Origin: RGIG5579 sp045541915
GTDB taxonomy: Bacteria; Bacillota; Clostridia; Oscillospirales; SIG627
Length of the DNA: 50,838 bases
Assembly: GCA_045541915.1 (NCBI GenBank)
Contig: JAZQJZ010000025.1
Span: 1-50,838, forward strand
Direction of reading: 5' to 3'
Part shown: piece by piece, positions 24,106 through 31,860 of the stretch
Layout: the number at the start of each line of letters is the position of its first letter
How positions within the stretch are numbered: the stretch's first letter is position 1
Notes under the pieces: generated by a model
Seen by the model: only the letters and a program-made list of their open reading frames with translations
What the model was told of the DNA's origin: nothing
The model's database searches: none
Made by a program: the position numbers and the translations under genes

Positions 24106-24134
24106 ATAGTAACACATGTTAACTTATTTGTAAA
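24106..24134 (-). promoter_or_regulatory. promoter of the repeat RNA
   Basis: On the minus strand TTTACA (24134-24129), 17-base spacer, TACTAT (24111-24106), set in AT-rich sequence. Predicted start near 24099, followed after about 20 bases by a short AAGAAC/GTTCTT hairpin. Confidence 0.7.
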
Positions 24135-24181
24135 TTCACAAATTAACCAAATATTTTGTGAAATTTTCGTCATTTTAACAC

Positions 24182-24210
24182 TTGTGTTTTCATTTGACTT
24201 TTGGTATAAT
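24182..24210 (+). promoter_or_regulatory. divergent plus-strand promoter
   Basis: TTGTGT (24182-24187), 17-base spacer, TATAAT (24205-24210) with extended TGG. No protein gene follows on this strand before a terminator. Confidence 0.6.
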
Positions 24211-24216
24211 GAATAT

Positions 24217-24286
24217 GTTGGGCGCGGTCTATGACCCGTCCTTTTGTTTTTCAAGAGAAAAAGCCGATCAAAAGATCGGCTTTTTT
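24217..24286 (+). ncRNA. possible 70-base small RNA
   Basis: The span from the predicted start to the terminator hairpin at 24263-24280 is about 70 bases, with a GGTC/GACC hairpin near the 5' end. An ATG at about 24211 has no binding site and would read into the terminator. The claim rests on the promoter-terminator pair alone. Confidence 0.3.
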
Positions 24287-24287
24287 A
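24256..24287. terminator. terminator shared by pdp and the possible small RNA
   Basis: GCCGATC (24263-24269) pairs with GATCGGC (24274-24280) around AAAA, with A5 before and T6 after, so it works both ways. Confidence 0.9.
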
Positions 24288-25589
24288 TTCTGACACAACG
24301 CAATAAATGGCATCCCTTTCCTCCGGTGGATTGGAAGAAAACACAAGAGAGGAAACAAATCTCTCCTCCGCTTCTTCCAAGCACTGCTTGCGAGAGGTGT
24401 AAAGCGTGGCAAGGACCTCTCCTTTTTTTACAGATTCGCCCACTTTACGGCGGAGCACGATGCCGGCGCCGGGATCGATGAGATCCTCCTTGGTTTTTCT
24501 TCCGGCGCCCAGTACCATAGCCGAAAAGCCGACGCCCTCGGTATTCATTCCTGCCAGATACCCTTCCTCCGGAGACAGAATTTCATACGAAAAGGGGGCT
24601 TCGGGCAGACCGTGTGGCATGGTTAGCAAGGTGGCATCCCCTCCTTGAGATGAGACCCATTCTTTCATTTTTTCCAAGGCTCTTCCGCCGGAAAGACACT
24701 CCTTTGCCACCTGGGATGCCATTTCCAGTGAGATTTCTTTTGAAAGCGAGATCATCTGGGTTGCCAGTGCCAGGCAGATCTGACGCAGTTTTTCGTCCCC
24801 CTTGCCCTGCAAGATCTCAACCGCCTCCTTCACCTCCAGCGCATTGCCGATCCTGGTTCCCAGAGGCACATCCATATCCGTCACAAGAGCGCGAACCTTT
24901 CTTCCCAAACGAGAGCCGATCTTTACCATACTCTCTGCAAGACAAACAGCCTCTTGCGGAGTTTTCATAAAGGCGCCGCTGCCAAATTTCACATCCAGCA
25001 CAATGTTTTTGGCTCCCGCTGCTAATTTTTTGGACATTACACTGGAAGCAATGAGGGGAATGGAATCAATGGTAGCAGTCACATCCCTTAAAGCGTATAG
25101 CTTTTTATCTGCCGGAGCAAGCCCTTTTGTTTGACCGACCACACACATTCCTACTTGATGGGAAATGCGGTAAAACGCTTCCGGCGAAAGATCGGTTTTC
25201 ATTCCGGGAATGGATTCCATCTTATCCACAGTGCCACCCGTAAAGCCCAAGCCTCTGCCGCTCATTTTGGCCACAATGCCACCGGCGGCGGCAACGATCG
25301 GTGCCACAATCAAGGTGGTTTTATCCCCTACGCCACCGGTGGAATGCTTATCCACGGATCGGTTTCCAAAATCAGAAAGATCCACCGTATCTCCGGAATG
25401 CATCATCGCTTCGGTCAAAAGGGCCGTTTCTTCCTCCGTCATTCCCTTCAGGCAAATGGCCATCAAGAGAGCGGAGGCTTGATAATCGGGAATCTGATCC
25501 AGGGTAAAGCCATTGATAAAGAAATAAATTTCTTCCCGGGAAAGGGCCTTTCCCTCTTTCTTTTTCTGGATTAGGTCATACATTCGCAT
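24285..25589 (-). CDS. pdp: pyrimidine-nucleoside phosphorylase
   Basis: A 434-aa homodimeric enzyme of the thymidine/pyrimidine phosphorylase family, splitting uridine, deoxyuridine or thymidine with phosphate. The N-terminal helical part has MYDLIQKKKEGKALSREEI; DKHSTGGVGDKTT is the phosphate loop; MSGRGLGFTGGTVDKMES is the family signature; FGSGAFMK the active-site loop. The start follows AAGGAGAACATTTGGT, 22 bases after the deoB stop. Last gene of deoC-deoD-deoB-pdp. Confidence 0.95.
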   Translation of the reverse strand: MRMYDLIQKKKEGKALSREEIYFFINGFTLDQIPDYQASALLMAICLKGMTEEETALLTEAMMHSGDTVDLSDFGNRSVDKHSTGGVGDKTTLIVAPIVAAAGGIVAKMSGRGLGFTGGTVDKMESIPGMKTDLSPEAFYRISHQVGMCVVGQTKGLAPADKKLYALRDVTATIDSIPLIASSVMSKKLAAGAKNIVLDVKFGSGAFMKTPQEAVCLAESMVKIGSRLGRKVRALVTDMDVPLGTRIGNALEVKEAVEILQGKGDEKLRQICLALATQMISLSKEISLEMASQVAKECLSGGRALEKMKEWVSSQGGDATLLTMPHGLPEAPFSYEILSPEEGYLAGMNTEGVGFSAMVLGAGRKTKEDLIDPGAGIVLRRKVGESVKKGEVLATLYTSRKQCLEEAEERFVSSLVFSSNPPEERDAIYCVVSE

Positions 25590-25611
25590 ACCAAATGTTC
25601 TCCTTATTCAT

Positions 25612-26772
25612 TCACCTAAAAATGGAAAAGCCTTCTTCGGTAAGATGCTTGGGAAGCCCCAAATAAGCCTCGCAAGTAGCCGTCAGGTAAGAAAAACCCA
25701 GAACGGTGCCGAGAGAGCCGGGGCGAACCTGATCTCCGAAGAACAAAACAGGAACATACTCCCGGGAGTGGTCAGTGGAGGGAGTTCCGGGATCACAGCC
25801 GTGATCGGCGGTGACCACAACCAGATCCCCCGGTCTTGTTTTTGCCAAAAACTGCGGCAAGAACTCATCGAACTCCGAAAGGGCACGGGCATAGCCGGAA
25901 ACATCGTTCCGGTGGCCGTAATGAGAATCAAATTCCACCAGATTGGCAAAGCAAAGTCCGGAAAAATCTTTCTGAATCAGATCCAGAAGCTTTGTCATAC
26001 CGTCTTGATTGCTTTTGGTCATCACTTCTTCGGTGATGCCGCGGTGTGCAAAAATATCCGCGATCTTTCCCACCGAGATCACATCCAATCCGGCCTTCTT
26101 TATCCGATCCAGCATGGTTTCCTCCGGAGGCTCCAGAGAAAAATCGTGGCGGTTGGACGTGCGGACAAAGCCTTCCTCCCCCGTTACAAAGGGACGGGCG
26201 ATCACCCGGCCCACGCTATGCTCTCCCTGCAGGATCTTCCGGGCAATTTTGCAATCCCGATAAAGCTCTTCCAGGGGCACCTTTTCCTCGTGAGCGGCAA
26301 TTTGAAATACACTGTCAGCAGAGGTATAGACAATCAGATCTCCGGTTTTACAGTGCTCTTCCCCAAAATCGGCAATGACCTGCGTTCCGGAATAGGGACG
26401 GTTGCAAAGAACCCCTCTCCCGGTTTCTTCCTGAAATTTTTGAATCACCTCTTCCGGAAACCCCTCCGGATAGGTGGGAAGCGCCCTGGGAGAGATCACA
26501 CCGGCCAATTCCCAATGGCCAACGGTGGTATCCTTTCCCTGGCTCTTTTCTCCCATTCTGCCGTAAGCAGCAATGGGGTTTTCTTCTTTCGGAAGAAAGG
26601 AAAGTCCCTCGATGTTTCCAAAGCCCGCCTTTAACAGATTGGGAATGGAAAATTGATCGGATGAGGAAATGCTCCTTATGGTGTTGGAGCCGGCATCACC
26701 AAACGCCGGTGCATCCGGCATTTCTCCGATGCCAAGGGAATCCAGCACAATGATAAAGACCCGTTTTTTCAT
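25612..26772 (-). CDS. deoB: phosphopentomutase
   Basis: A 386-aa alkaline phosphatase-superfamily mutase interconverting (deoxy)ribose 1-phosphate and 5-phosphate. The metal site begins LDSLGIGEMPDA; the phosphorylated Thr lies in GKDTTVGHWE; further metal ligands are in FDSHYGHRND and TADHGCDPGTPSTDHSRE. The ATG at 26772 lies 7 bases after the deoD stop and has only a weak binding site, so coupled translation is likely. It links the nucleoside phosphorylases to DeoC. Confidence 0.96.
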   Translation of the reverse strand: MKKRVFIIVLDSLGIGEMPDAPAFGDAGSNTIRSISSSDQFSIPNLLKAGFGNIEGLSFLPKEENPIAAYGRMGEKSQGKDTTVGHWELAGVISPRALPTYPEGFPEEVIQKFQEETGRGVLCNRPYSGTQVIADFGEEHCKTGDLIVYTSADSVFQIAAHEEKVPLEELYRDCKIARKILQGEHSVGRVIARPFVTGEEGFVRTSNRHDFSLEPPEETMLDRIKKAGLDVISVGKIADIFAHRGITEEVMTKSNQDGMTKLLDLIQKDFSGLCFANLVEFDSHYGHRNDVSGYARALSEFDEFLPQFLAKTRPGDLVVVTADHGCDPGTPSTDHSREYVPVLFFGDQVRPGSLGTVLGFSYLTATCEAYLGLPKHLTEEGFSIFR

Positions 26773-26779
26773 ATTTCTA

Positions 26780-27514
26780 TCAAAAACGAAGTGCGCTGCG
26801 CAAGGCAAGCAGCATCATATCCGTAAAGCTTTCCTGGCGCTGTTGGCTGGTCGTTTCTTCCCCGGTGATCAAATGGTCGGAAACGGTGCAGATGGCCAAG
26901 GCTCTTTTCTTCAGACGTGCCGCATTCATATACAGCGCCGCCGCTTCCATTTCCACTGCCATCACGCCCATTTTACTCCAGGCACCGCACTTGGTCTCTT
27001 CCGGAGGAAGGCCTTCTTCATCGGAATAGAAAACATCCGAGGAAAGAAGATTTCCCACATGATAAGAAAGGCCCATTTTGCATGCTTCTTCTTTGGCAAT
27101 GGACAATAACTCAAAGGAGGCAATGGGAGCGAAGGTTCCGGGAAGCCGAAAGTTTTTTGCAATTCCCGAATCGGTGCAAGCGCCCTGTCCCAAAAGCACA
27201 TCTCCGATCTTGATATGCTCTTGCATGGCGCCGGCCGTCCCTACACGGATGATATTTTCCACACCGAAGGCGGTGTAAAGCTCGTGGGAATAAATGGAAA
27301 TGGAGGGCATTCCCATTCCGCTTGCCATCACAGAGATCTTTTCTCCTTCAAAACGCCCTGTATAGCCCTGAACGCCGCGGACATTGTTCACAAGGCGAGG
27401 ACTTTCCAAAAAGGTTTCCGCAATGAATTTTGCTCGAAGAGGGTCACCGGGCATCAAAACGGTTTTGGCAAAATCAGAGGGGGTACAATTGATATGAGGG
27501 GTAGGATATTTCAT
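26780..27514 (-). CDS. deoD: purine-nucleoside phosphorylase, DeoD type
   Basis: A 244-aa hexameric PNP cleaving purine (deoxy)nucleosides with phosphate. Marks: VLMPGDPLRAKFIAE (phosphate), YTGRFEGEKISVMASGMGMP, IIRVGTAGA, and the base-binding VMAVEMEAAALY followed by TVSDHL with catalytic Asp. I chose the ATG at 27514 (8 bases after GGAG) over the adjacent GTG at 27517. It shares TGATG with the deoC stop, implying coupling. Confidence 0.96.
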   Translation of the reverse strand: MKYPTPHINCTPSDFAKTVLMPGDPLRAKFIAETFLESPRLVNNVRGVQGYTGRFEGEKISVMASGMGMPSISIYSHELYTAFGVENIIRVGTAGAMQEHIKIGDVLLGQGACTDSGIAKNFRLPGTFAPIASFELLSIAKEEACKMGLSYHVGNLLSSDVFYSDEEGLPPEETKCGAWSKMGVMAVEMEAAALYMNAARLKKRALAICTVSDHLITGEETTSQQRQESFTDMMLLALRSALRF

Positions 27515-28182
27515 CACACATTCTCCTTATTCTTCATTTCTTTTACACTCTTCACCACGCGGCTGGTTCCCAGACGGCTGGCTCCCAGAATCAAAAAATC
27601 CTGAGCATCCTCCGGGCCCGAAATGCCGCCTGCTGCTTTGATCAAAAGCGGTTTTTTTACGTGTTCGGCAAACAGAGCCACATCTTCTTTTGTGGCGCCA
27701 CCGGTGGAAAAGCCGGTAGAGGTTTTAATATAGTCTGCCCCGGCTCGTCCCACAATTTCACACATTTTCACTTTTTCCTCCCGGGTGAGAAGACAGGTCT
27801 CCACAATGACCTTTAAAATTTTCCCGGGGCAAGCGGCGCGAACCTGAAGGATCTCTTCTTCCACAGCTTCGAAATCACCGCTCTTTGCAAACCCCAAATT
27901 GATCACCATATCAATTTCGTCAGCACCGTCTTCCACAGCACAGAGGGTTTCATAAACCTTGGCTTTCGTGGTATGATAGCCATTGGGAAAACCGATGACC
28001 GTGCAGACGACCATTTTTTCTCCCACATATTCCTTCGCGCGCTTAACAAAAGACGGAGGGATGCAAACAGAGGCTGTTTGATAGCAGATGGCATCGTCAC
28101 AAAGAGCGCGGATCTGGTCCCAGGTTGCCGTTGGGGCAAGCAGGGTGTGATCCACGTGGGAAAGAATTTTTTCCAGATTCAT
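27514..28182 (-). CDS. deoC: deoxyribose-phosphate aldolase
   Basis: A 222-aa class I aldolase splitting 2-deoxyribose 5-phosphate to acetaldehyde and glyceraldehyde 3-phosphate. DHTLLAPTAT opens the barrel, VVCTVIGFPNG gives the conserved Cys, and the Schiff-base Lys is in DYIKTSTGF; IKAAGGI holds the second Lys. The start at 28182 follows GGAGACGAAAA; the longer reading to 28248 crosses the promoter. First gene of the operon. Confidence 0.96.
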   Translation of the reverse strand: MNLEKILSHVDHTLLAPTATWDQIRALCDDAICYQTASVCIPPSFVKRAKEYVGEKMVVCTVIGFPNGYHTTKAKVYETLCAVEDGADEIDMVINLGFAKSGDFEAVEEEILQVRAACPGKILKVIVETCLLTREEKVKMCEIVGRAGADYIKTSTGFSTGGATKEDVALFAEHVKKPLLIKAAGGISGPEDAQDFLILGASRLGTSRVVKSVKEMKNKENV

Positions 28183-28216
28183 TTTTCGTCTCCATTCCAA
28201 TTCAGATTCTACTGTT

Positions 28217-28245
28217 ATCATAGCATTTTTTGATTTCTTACGCAA
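28217..28245 (-). promoter_or_regulatory. deo operon promoter
   Basis: On the minus strand TTGCGT (28245-28240), 17-base spacer, TATGAT (28222-28217) with extended TGC. Predicted leader about 30 bases; no clear DeoR-type operator noticed. Confidence 0.78.
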
Positions 28246-28336
28246 CAAAAAATCAATTCTCTTCTCTTTCTTTTCACAAAAAAAGTTGCTTTTTTTGATT
28301 TGTTTCGTGCAAATAGCCCTTTTTCCATTCTGTACC

Positions 28337-28365
28337 TTGACAAATTTTGGTTTGGTGTATATAAT
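28337..28365 (+). promoter_or_regulatory. tig promoter, full consensus
   Basis: TTGACA (28337-28342), 17-base spacer, TATAAT (28360-28365): a perfect sigma-A promoter, fitting a highly expressed chaperone. Confidence 0.92.
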
Positions 28366-28414
28366 CTTAAAGATAGATTTTATCTACACCAAAAGACTTT
28401 CAGGAGTTGAAAAA

Positions 28415-29866
28415 ATGAGTTTGAAAAGCGTAAAAAGTGGCGAAACAAATCAGTCCATTCTGGAGATCCAGATCCCCAAGGCAGATTTTGAAGCCGAGGT
28501 CAACAAGGTTTACAAAAAGCAGGCTCCCAAGATCACCGTTCCCGGTTTTCGTAAGGGCAAAGCTCCCCGTTCCATCGTGGAGAAGCTGTATGGCAAGGGT
28601 GTTTTCTATGATGATGCCCTGAATGCACTGCTTCCCGGTGTTCTGGATGAGGCTGTTAAGGAAGCCGGCATTGAAGTGGTCAGCCAGCCCGAATTGGAGC
28701 TTGGCGACATTGATGAAAACGGCGTTCAGCTGACTGCAAAATACTGGACCAAGCCCGAAATCAAGGTGACCAATTACAAGGGAATTAAAGCAGAAAAGAC
28801 TGTGAAGAAGGTTGCCAAAGCAGAAGTGGATGCAGAGCTGGAGAGAGTTCGTCAGAGAAACTCCAGAACCATCGAAATCACCGACAGAGCTGCTGAAAAG
28901 GATGACATTGCCATCATTGATTACGAAGGCTTTGTTGCCGGTAAGGCATTTGACGGCGGCAAGGGTGAGGCTCATCACCTGAAGTTGGGCAGCGGCCAGT
29001 TTATCCCCGGCTTTGAAGAGCAGATTATCGGTCACAAGATCGGTGACGAATTTGACGTTACCGTTACCTTCCCCGAAGATTATCACGCAGAGGAATTGAA
29101 GGGCAAAGAGGCTATTTTCAAGGTTGTATTGAACGGCATTGAAAACGTGGAGCTTCCCGAACTGGACGATGAATTTGCAAAAGATGTTTCTGAATTTGAC
29201 ACTTTGGCTGAATATAAAAAGGACATCAAGGCTAAAATAGAAAAGAGAAATGCTGACGAAGCCGATCACATGGTAGAAGAGCAGCTTCTCACCGCCATCA
29301 TCGATGCCATCGAAGGCGACATTCCCGCTTGCATGTTTGACAATGAATGTGAGAATATGCTTCGCGATTACGAGAGCCGCATGGCTCAGCAGGGCATTAC
29401 CATGGATATGTATCTGCAGTACACCGGTATGACCCGCGCCAAGATGCTGGAGGAGGTTCGTCCTCAGGCAGAGCGCCAGGTGAAGGCAACTCTGGCTCTG
29501 GAGGCCATCGCAAAGGCTGAAAAGTTCGAGATTTCCGAAGCTGAAGTGGAAGCTGAATACAAGAGAGTGGCTGAATCCTATCAGATCGAAGTAGAAAAAG
29601 CAAAGGAATTCATCCCCGAAGAAGTGATCCGCAAGGATGTTTCCGCACGCAAGGCAGTAGAACTGATCAAGGAAAGCGCCGAAATCACCGAAAAGGCAGA
29701 AGAAGCAAAGGCTGCTCCCAAGAAAAAGGCTCCTGCCAAGAAGTCGGAAACCGAAGAAAAAGCACCTGCTAAAAAAGCACCTGCTAAAAAGGCTCCTGCC
29801 AAGAAGGCAGAAACCGCAAAAAAAGCACCTGCCAAAAAAGCAGCCGCTAAGAAAGAAGAAAAGTAA
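28415..29866 (+). CDS. tig: trigger factor with Ala/Lys/Pro-rich tail
   Basis: A 483-aa ribosome-bound chaperone and prolyl isomerase. The ribosome-binding domain has the signature GFRKGKAPRSIVEKLYG; the FKBP-type domain runs about residues 160-250 (DIAIIDYEGFVAGKAFDGG, LGSGQFIPGFEEQI); a helical C-terminal domain follows. The last 55 or so residues are repeats of KKAPAKKA type, ending KKEEK, strongly basic and beyond the usual end of the protein. The start follows CAGGAGTTGAAAAA. clpP follows 30 bases after the stop, the classic tig-clpP-clpX order. Confidence 0.96.
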   Translation: MSLKSVKSGETNQSILEIQIPKADFEAEVNKVYKKQAPKITVPGFRKGKAPRSIVEKLYGKGVFYDDALNALLPGVLDEAVKEAGIEVVSQPELELGDIDENGVQLTAKYWTKPEIKVTNYKGIKAEKTVKKVAKAEVDAELERVRQRNSRTIEITDRAAEKDDIAIIDYEGFVAGKAFDGGKGEAHHLKLGSGQFIPGFEEQIIGHKIGDEFDVTVTFPEDYHAEELKGKEAIFKVVLNGIENVELPELDDEFAKDVSEFDTLAEYKKDIKAKIEKRNADEADHMVEEQLLTAIIDAIEGDIPACMFDNECENMLRDYESRMAQQGITMDMYLQYTGMTRAKMLEEVRPQAERQVKATLALEAIAKAEKFEISEAEVEAEYKRVAESYQIEVEKAKEFIPEEVIRKDVSARKAVELIKESAEITEKAEEAKAAPKKKAPAKKSETEEKAPAKKAPAKKAPAKKAETAKKAPAKKAAAKKEEK

Positions 29867-29896
29867 GATCCAATACCAATGACGGGAGGTTTTGAC

Positions 29897-30481
29897 ATGG
29901 CACTGGTACCAATGGTTGTCGAACAAACCGGGCACTCTGAAAGAAGTTACGATATTTATTCCCGGCTTTTAAATGACAGAGTTGTTTTTCTCTGTGATGA
30001 GGTGAATGATACCACCGCAAGTCTTGTGGTGGCCCAGCTTCTTTATCTGGAGGCCCAGGATCCCAGCAAGGATATTTGTCTCTACATTAACAGTCCCGGC
30101 GGATCCGTTTCTGCCGGCATGGCCATCTTTGACACAATGAATTACATCAAATGCGATGTATCCACCATTTGCATCGGAATGGCAGCCAGCATGGGCGCAT
30201 TTCTCCTGGCCGCAGGCGCCAAGGGAAAACGCATCGCCCTTCCCCACAGCGAAATTATGATCCATCAGCCTCTGGGCGGAATGCAAGGTCAGGCAAGTGA
30301 TATTAAAATCCACTCCGACCACATTCTCAGAACCCGGGATACATTAAACAAGATCCTGGCAGAGCGCACCGGAAAGAGCCTGGAGGTCATCGAAAAGGAT
30401 ACCGATCGGGACAATTTCCTTTCTGCTCAAGAAGCGCTGGAATACGGTCTGATCGACAAGGTCATCGAAAAGAGAGCCTGA
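29897..30481 (+). CDS. clpP: ATP-dependent Clp protease proteolytic subunit
   Basis: A 194-aa serine protease that forms the 14-subunit chamber used by ClpX. The catalytic Ser98 is in GMAASMGAF and His123 in MIHQPLGG; the Asp lies in the region of DTDRDNF. YINSPGGSVSAGMAI is the oxyanion/substrate strand. The start at 29897 follows GGGAGGTTTTGAC; an ATG at 29879 lacks a binding site. The N-terminal MALVPMVVEQT fits the processed propeptide of the family. Confidence 0.96.
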   Translation: MALVPMVVEQTGHSERSYDIYSRLLNDRVVFLCDEVNDTTASLVVAQLLYLEAQDPSKDICLYINSPGGSVSAGMAIFDTMNYIKCDVSTICIGMAASMGAFLLAAGAKGKRIALPHSEIMIHQPLGGMQGQASDIKIHSDHILRTRDTLNKILAERTGKSLEVIEKDTDRDNFLSAQEALEYGLIDKVIEKRA

Positions 30482-30502
30482 TCAGATCAGCAAAATGACT
30501 TT

Positions 30503-30538
30503 TTCCGGGTAAGCCTTTGCTTGCCCGGACTTTTTTTC
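30503..30538 (+). terminator. hairpin between clpP and clpX
   Basis: CCGGGTAAGC pairs with GCTTGCCCGG (one G-U) around CTTT, followed by ACTTTTTTT. It looks like a full terminator, so clpX may have its own start or depend on read-through. Confidence 0.8.
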
Positions 30539-30561
30539 AAAACTTCAAGTTGGGGGTATCT

Positions 30562-31833
30562 ATGGCCAATCAAAAAAATCCGCCTTCCTGTTCCTTTTGT
30601 TCCAGAACGGAAGAACAAGTCAATTTTCTCATTCCCGGTCCCCGCGGTGTTTTCATTTGTGATCACTGCGTTGCCCTTTGCCATGAGTTGGTAGAGGAAT
30701 ACACGGGAGAAGAAAAAAAGAAGGCAAAAGACTCAGAATTCAAGCCCAGCTATCTTCCCCGCCCCACGGAAATAAAAAAACGTCTGGATGAATTTGTGGT
30801 GGGCCAGGACAAGGCAAAAATGGCTCTTTCCGTTGCCGTTTACAATCATTACAAGCGCTTAATGCAAAAGGACGATGACGGGGTTGAGATCCAAAAGAGC
30901 AATGTTTTGCTCATTGGTGATACCGGTTGCGGCAAGACCTATCTTGCTCAAACCCTGGCAAAAACCCTGGAGGTCCCCTTTGCCATTGCCGATGCCACCA
31001 CACTGACGGAAGCCGGATATGTAGGTGAGGACGTGGAAAATATTTTGCTTCGTCTCATTCAGGCGGCTGATTTTGATGTGGAAAAAGCTCAGAAGGGCAT
31101 CATTTATATTGACGAGATCGATAAAATCGCCCGTCGCAGTGAAAACCGCTCTATTACAAGGGATGTTTCCGGCGAAGGCGTTCAGCAGGCACTGCTGAAG
31201 ATCCTGGAGGGAACTGTTGCCAACGTTCCTCCTCAAGGGGGAAGAAAGCACCCGAATCAGGAATTCATCCGAATTGATACCAAGAACATTCTCTTTATCT
31301 GCGGTGGCGCGTTTGACGGAATGGAAGAGATCATCCATCGCCGCCAGGGAAAGCAGACCATCGGCTTTGCCGGCGATATGGAGAAAGAGAAGAGAGAGGC
31401 TGAGAAGGAACAGACCATTCAGAGCATCGTTCCTCACGACCTGGTGAAATTCGGTATCATTCCGGAGCTTGTTGGTCGAATCCCCGTGATCGTTCCGCTG
31501 GATTCTCTGGACGAAAAGAGCCTTATGAGAATTTTGACCGAGCCAAAAAATGCCTTGGTCCGCCAGTACCAGAAGCTTTTTCTTATTGATGAGATCCAGT
31601 TGGAATTCAAGGCAGATGCCTACCGAGAGATCGCCCGGATGGCAAAGGAACAGAATACCGGCGCACGAGGGCTCCGCTCCATTATGGAAGGCTTTTTGCA
31701 AAGCATTATGTATGAAATTCCCGATCGACGGGACGTGGAAAAGGTGATCATCACCAGAAGCGTGGTAAAAAGCGGAGCCAAGCCCAAGCTGGTGCTTCGG
31801 AAAAATACCAAAGATGAAAAAAAAGCAGGTTAA
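30562..31833 (+). CDS. clpX: ATP-dependent Clp protease ATP-binding subunit ClpX
   Basis: A 423-aa AAA+ unfoldase. The N-terminal zinc-binding domain has CSFC and CDHC pairs; Walker A is GDTGCGKT; the pore loop region is GYVGEDVENI; Walker B is IIYIDEIDKI; KQTIGFAGD holds the IGF loop that docks on ClpP. Sensor 2 is around GARGLRSIME. All key parts are present. The start at 30562 follows GTTGGGGGTATCT. Convergent with the gene at 31861, sharing a terminator. Confidence 0.97.
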   Translation: MANQKNPPSCSFCSRTEEQVNFLIPGPRGVFICDHCVALCHELVEEYTGEEKKKAKDSEFKPSYLPRPTEIKKRLDEFVVGQDKAKMALSVAVYNHYKRLMQKDDDGVEIQKSNVLLIGDTGCGKTYLAQTLAKTLEVPFAIADATTLTEAGYVGEDVENILLRLIQAADFDVEKAQKGIIYIDEIDKIARRSENRSITRDVSGEGVQQALLKILEGTVANVPPQGGRKHPNQEFIRIDTKNILFICGGAFDGMEEIIHRRQGKQTIGFAGDMEKEKREAEKEQTIQSIVPHDLVKFGIIPELVGRIPVIVPLDSLDEKSLMRILTEPKNALVRQYQKLFLIDEIQLEFKADAYREIARMAKEQNTGARGLRSIMEGFLQSIMYEIPDRRDVEKVIITRSVVKSGAKPKLVLRKNTKDEKKAG

Positions 31834-31852
31834 ACACCTGCTTTTTCTTTTT
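31819..31852. terminator. clpX terminator
   Basis: AAAAAAGCAGGT pairs with ACCTGCTTTTT around TAAAC; the clpX stop codon lies in the loop. Confidence 0.88.
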
Positions 31853-31860
31853 TATTTTAT

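Noticed and set aside
23808..24122. 104-codon plus-strand ORF through the tandem repeats, with repeated RVTE and WDRTS words
   Set aside because: Two repeat steps (72 and 99) are multiples of three, which makes the peptide look repetitive, but it starts at TTG without a binding site, the fourth copy is out of frame, and promoter and terminator favour the other strand.
24182..24481. 99-codon ORF after the plus-strand promoter
   Set aside because: It reads through the terminator hairpin and into the reverse strand of pdp, with no binding site.
28400..29935. 511-codon minus-strand ORF opposite tig
   Set aside because: Leu/Phe/Cys-rich translation produced by the Lys/Ala-rich trigger factor frame; no start signals.
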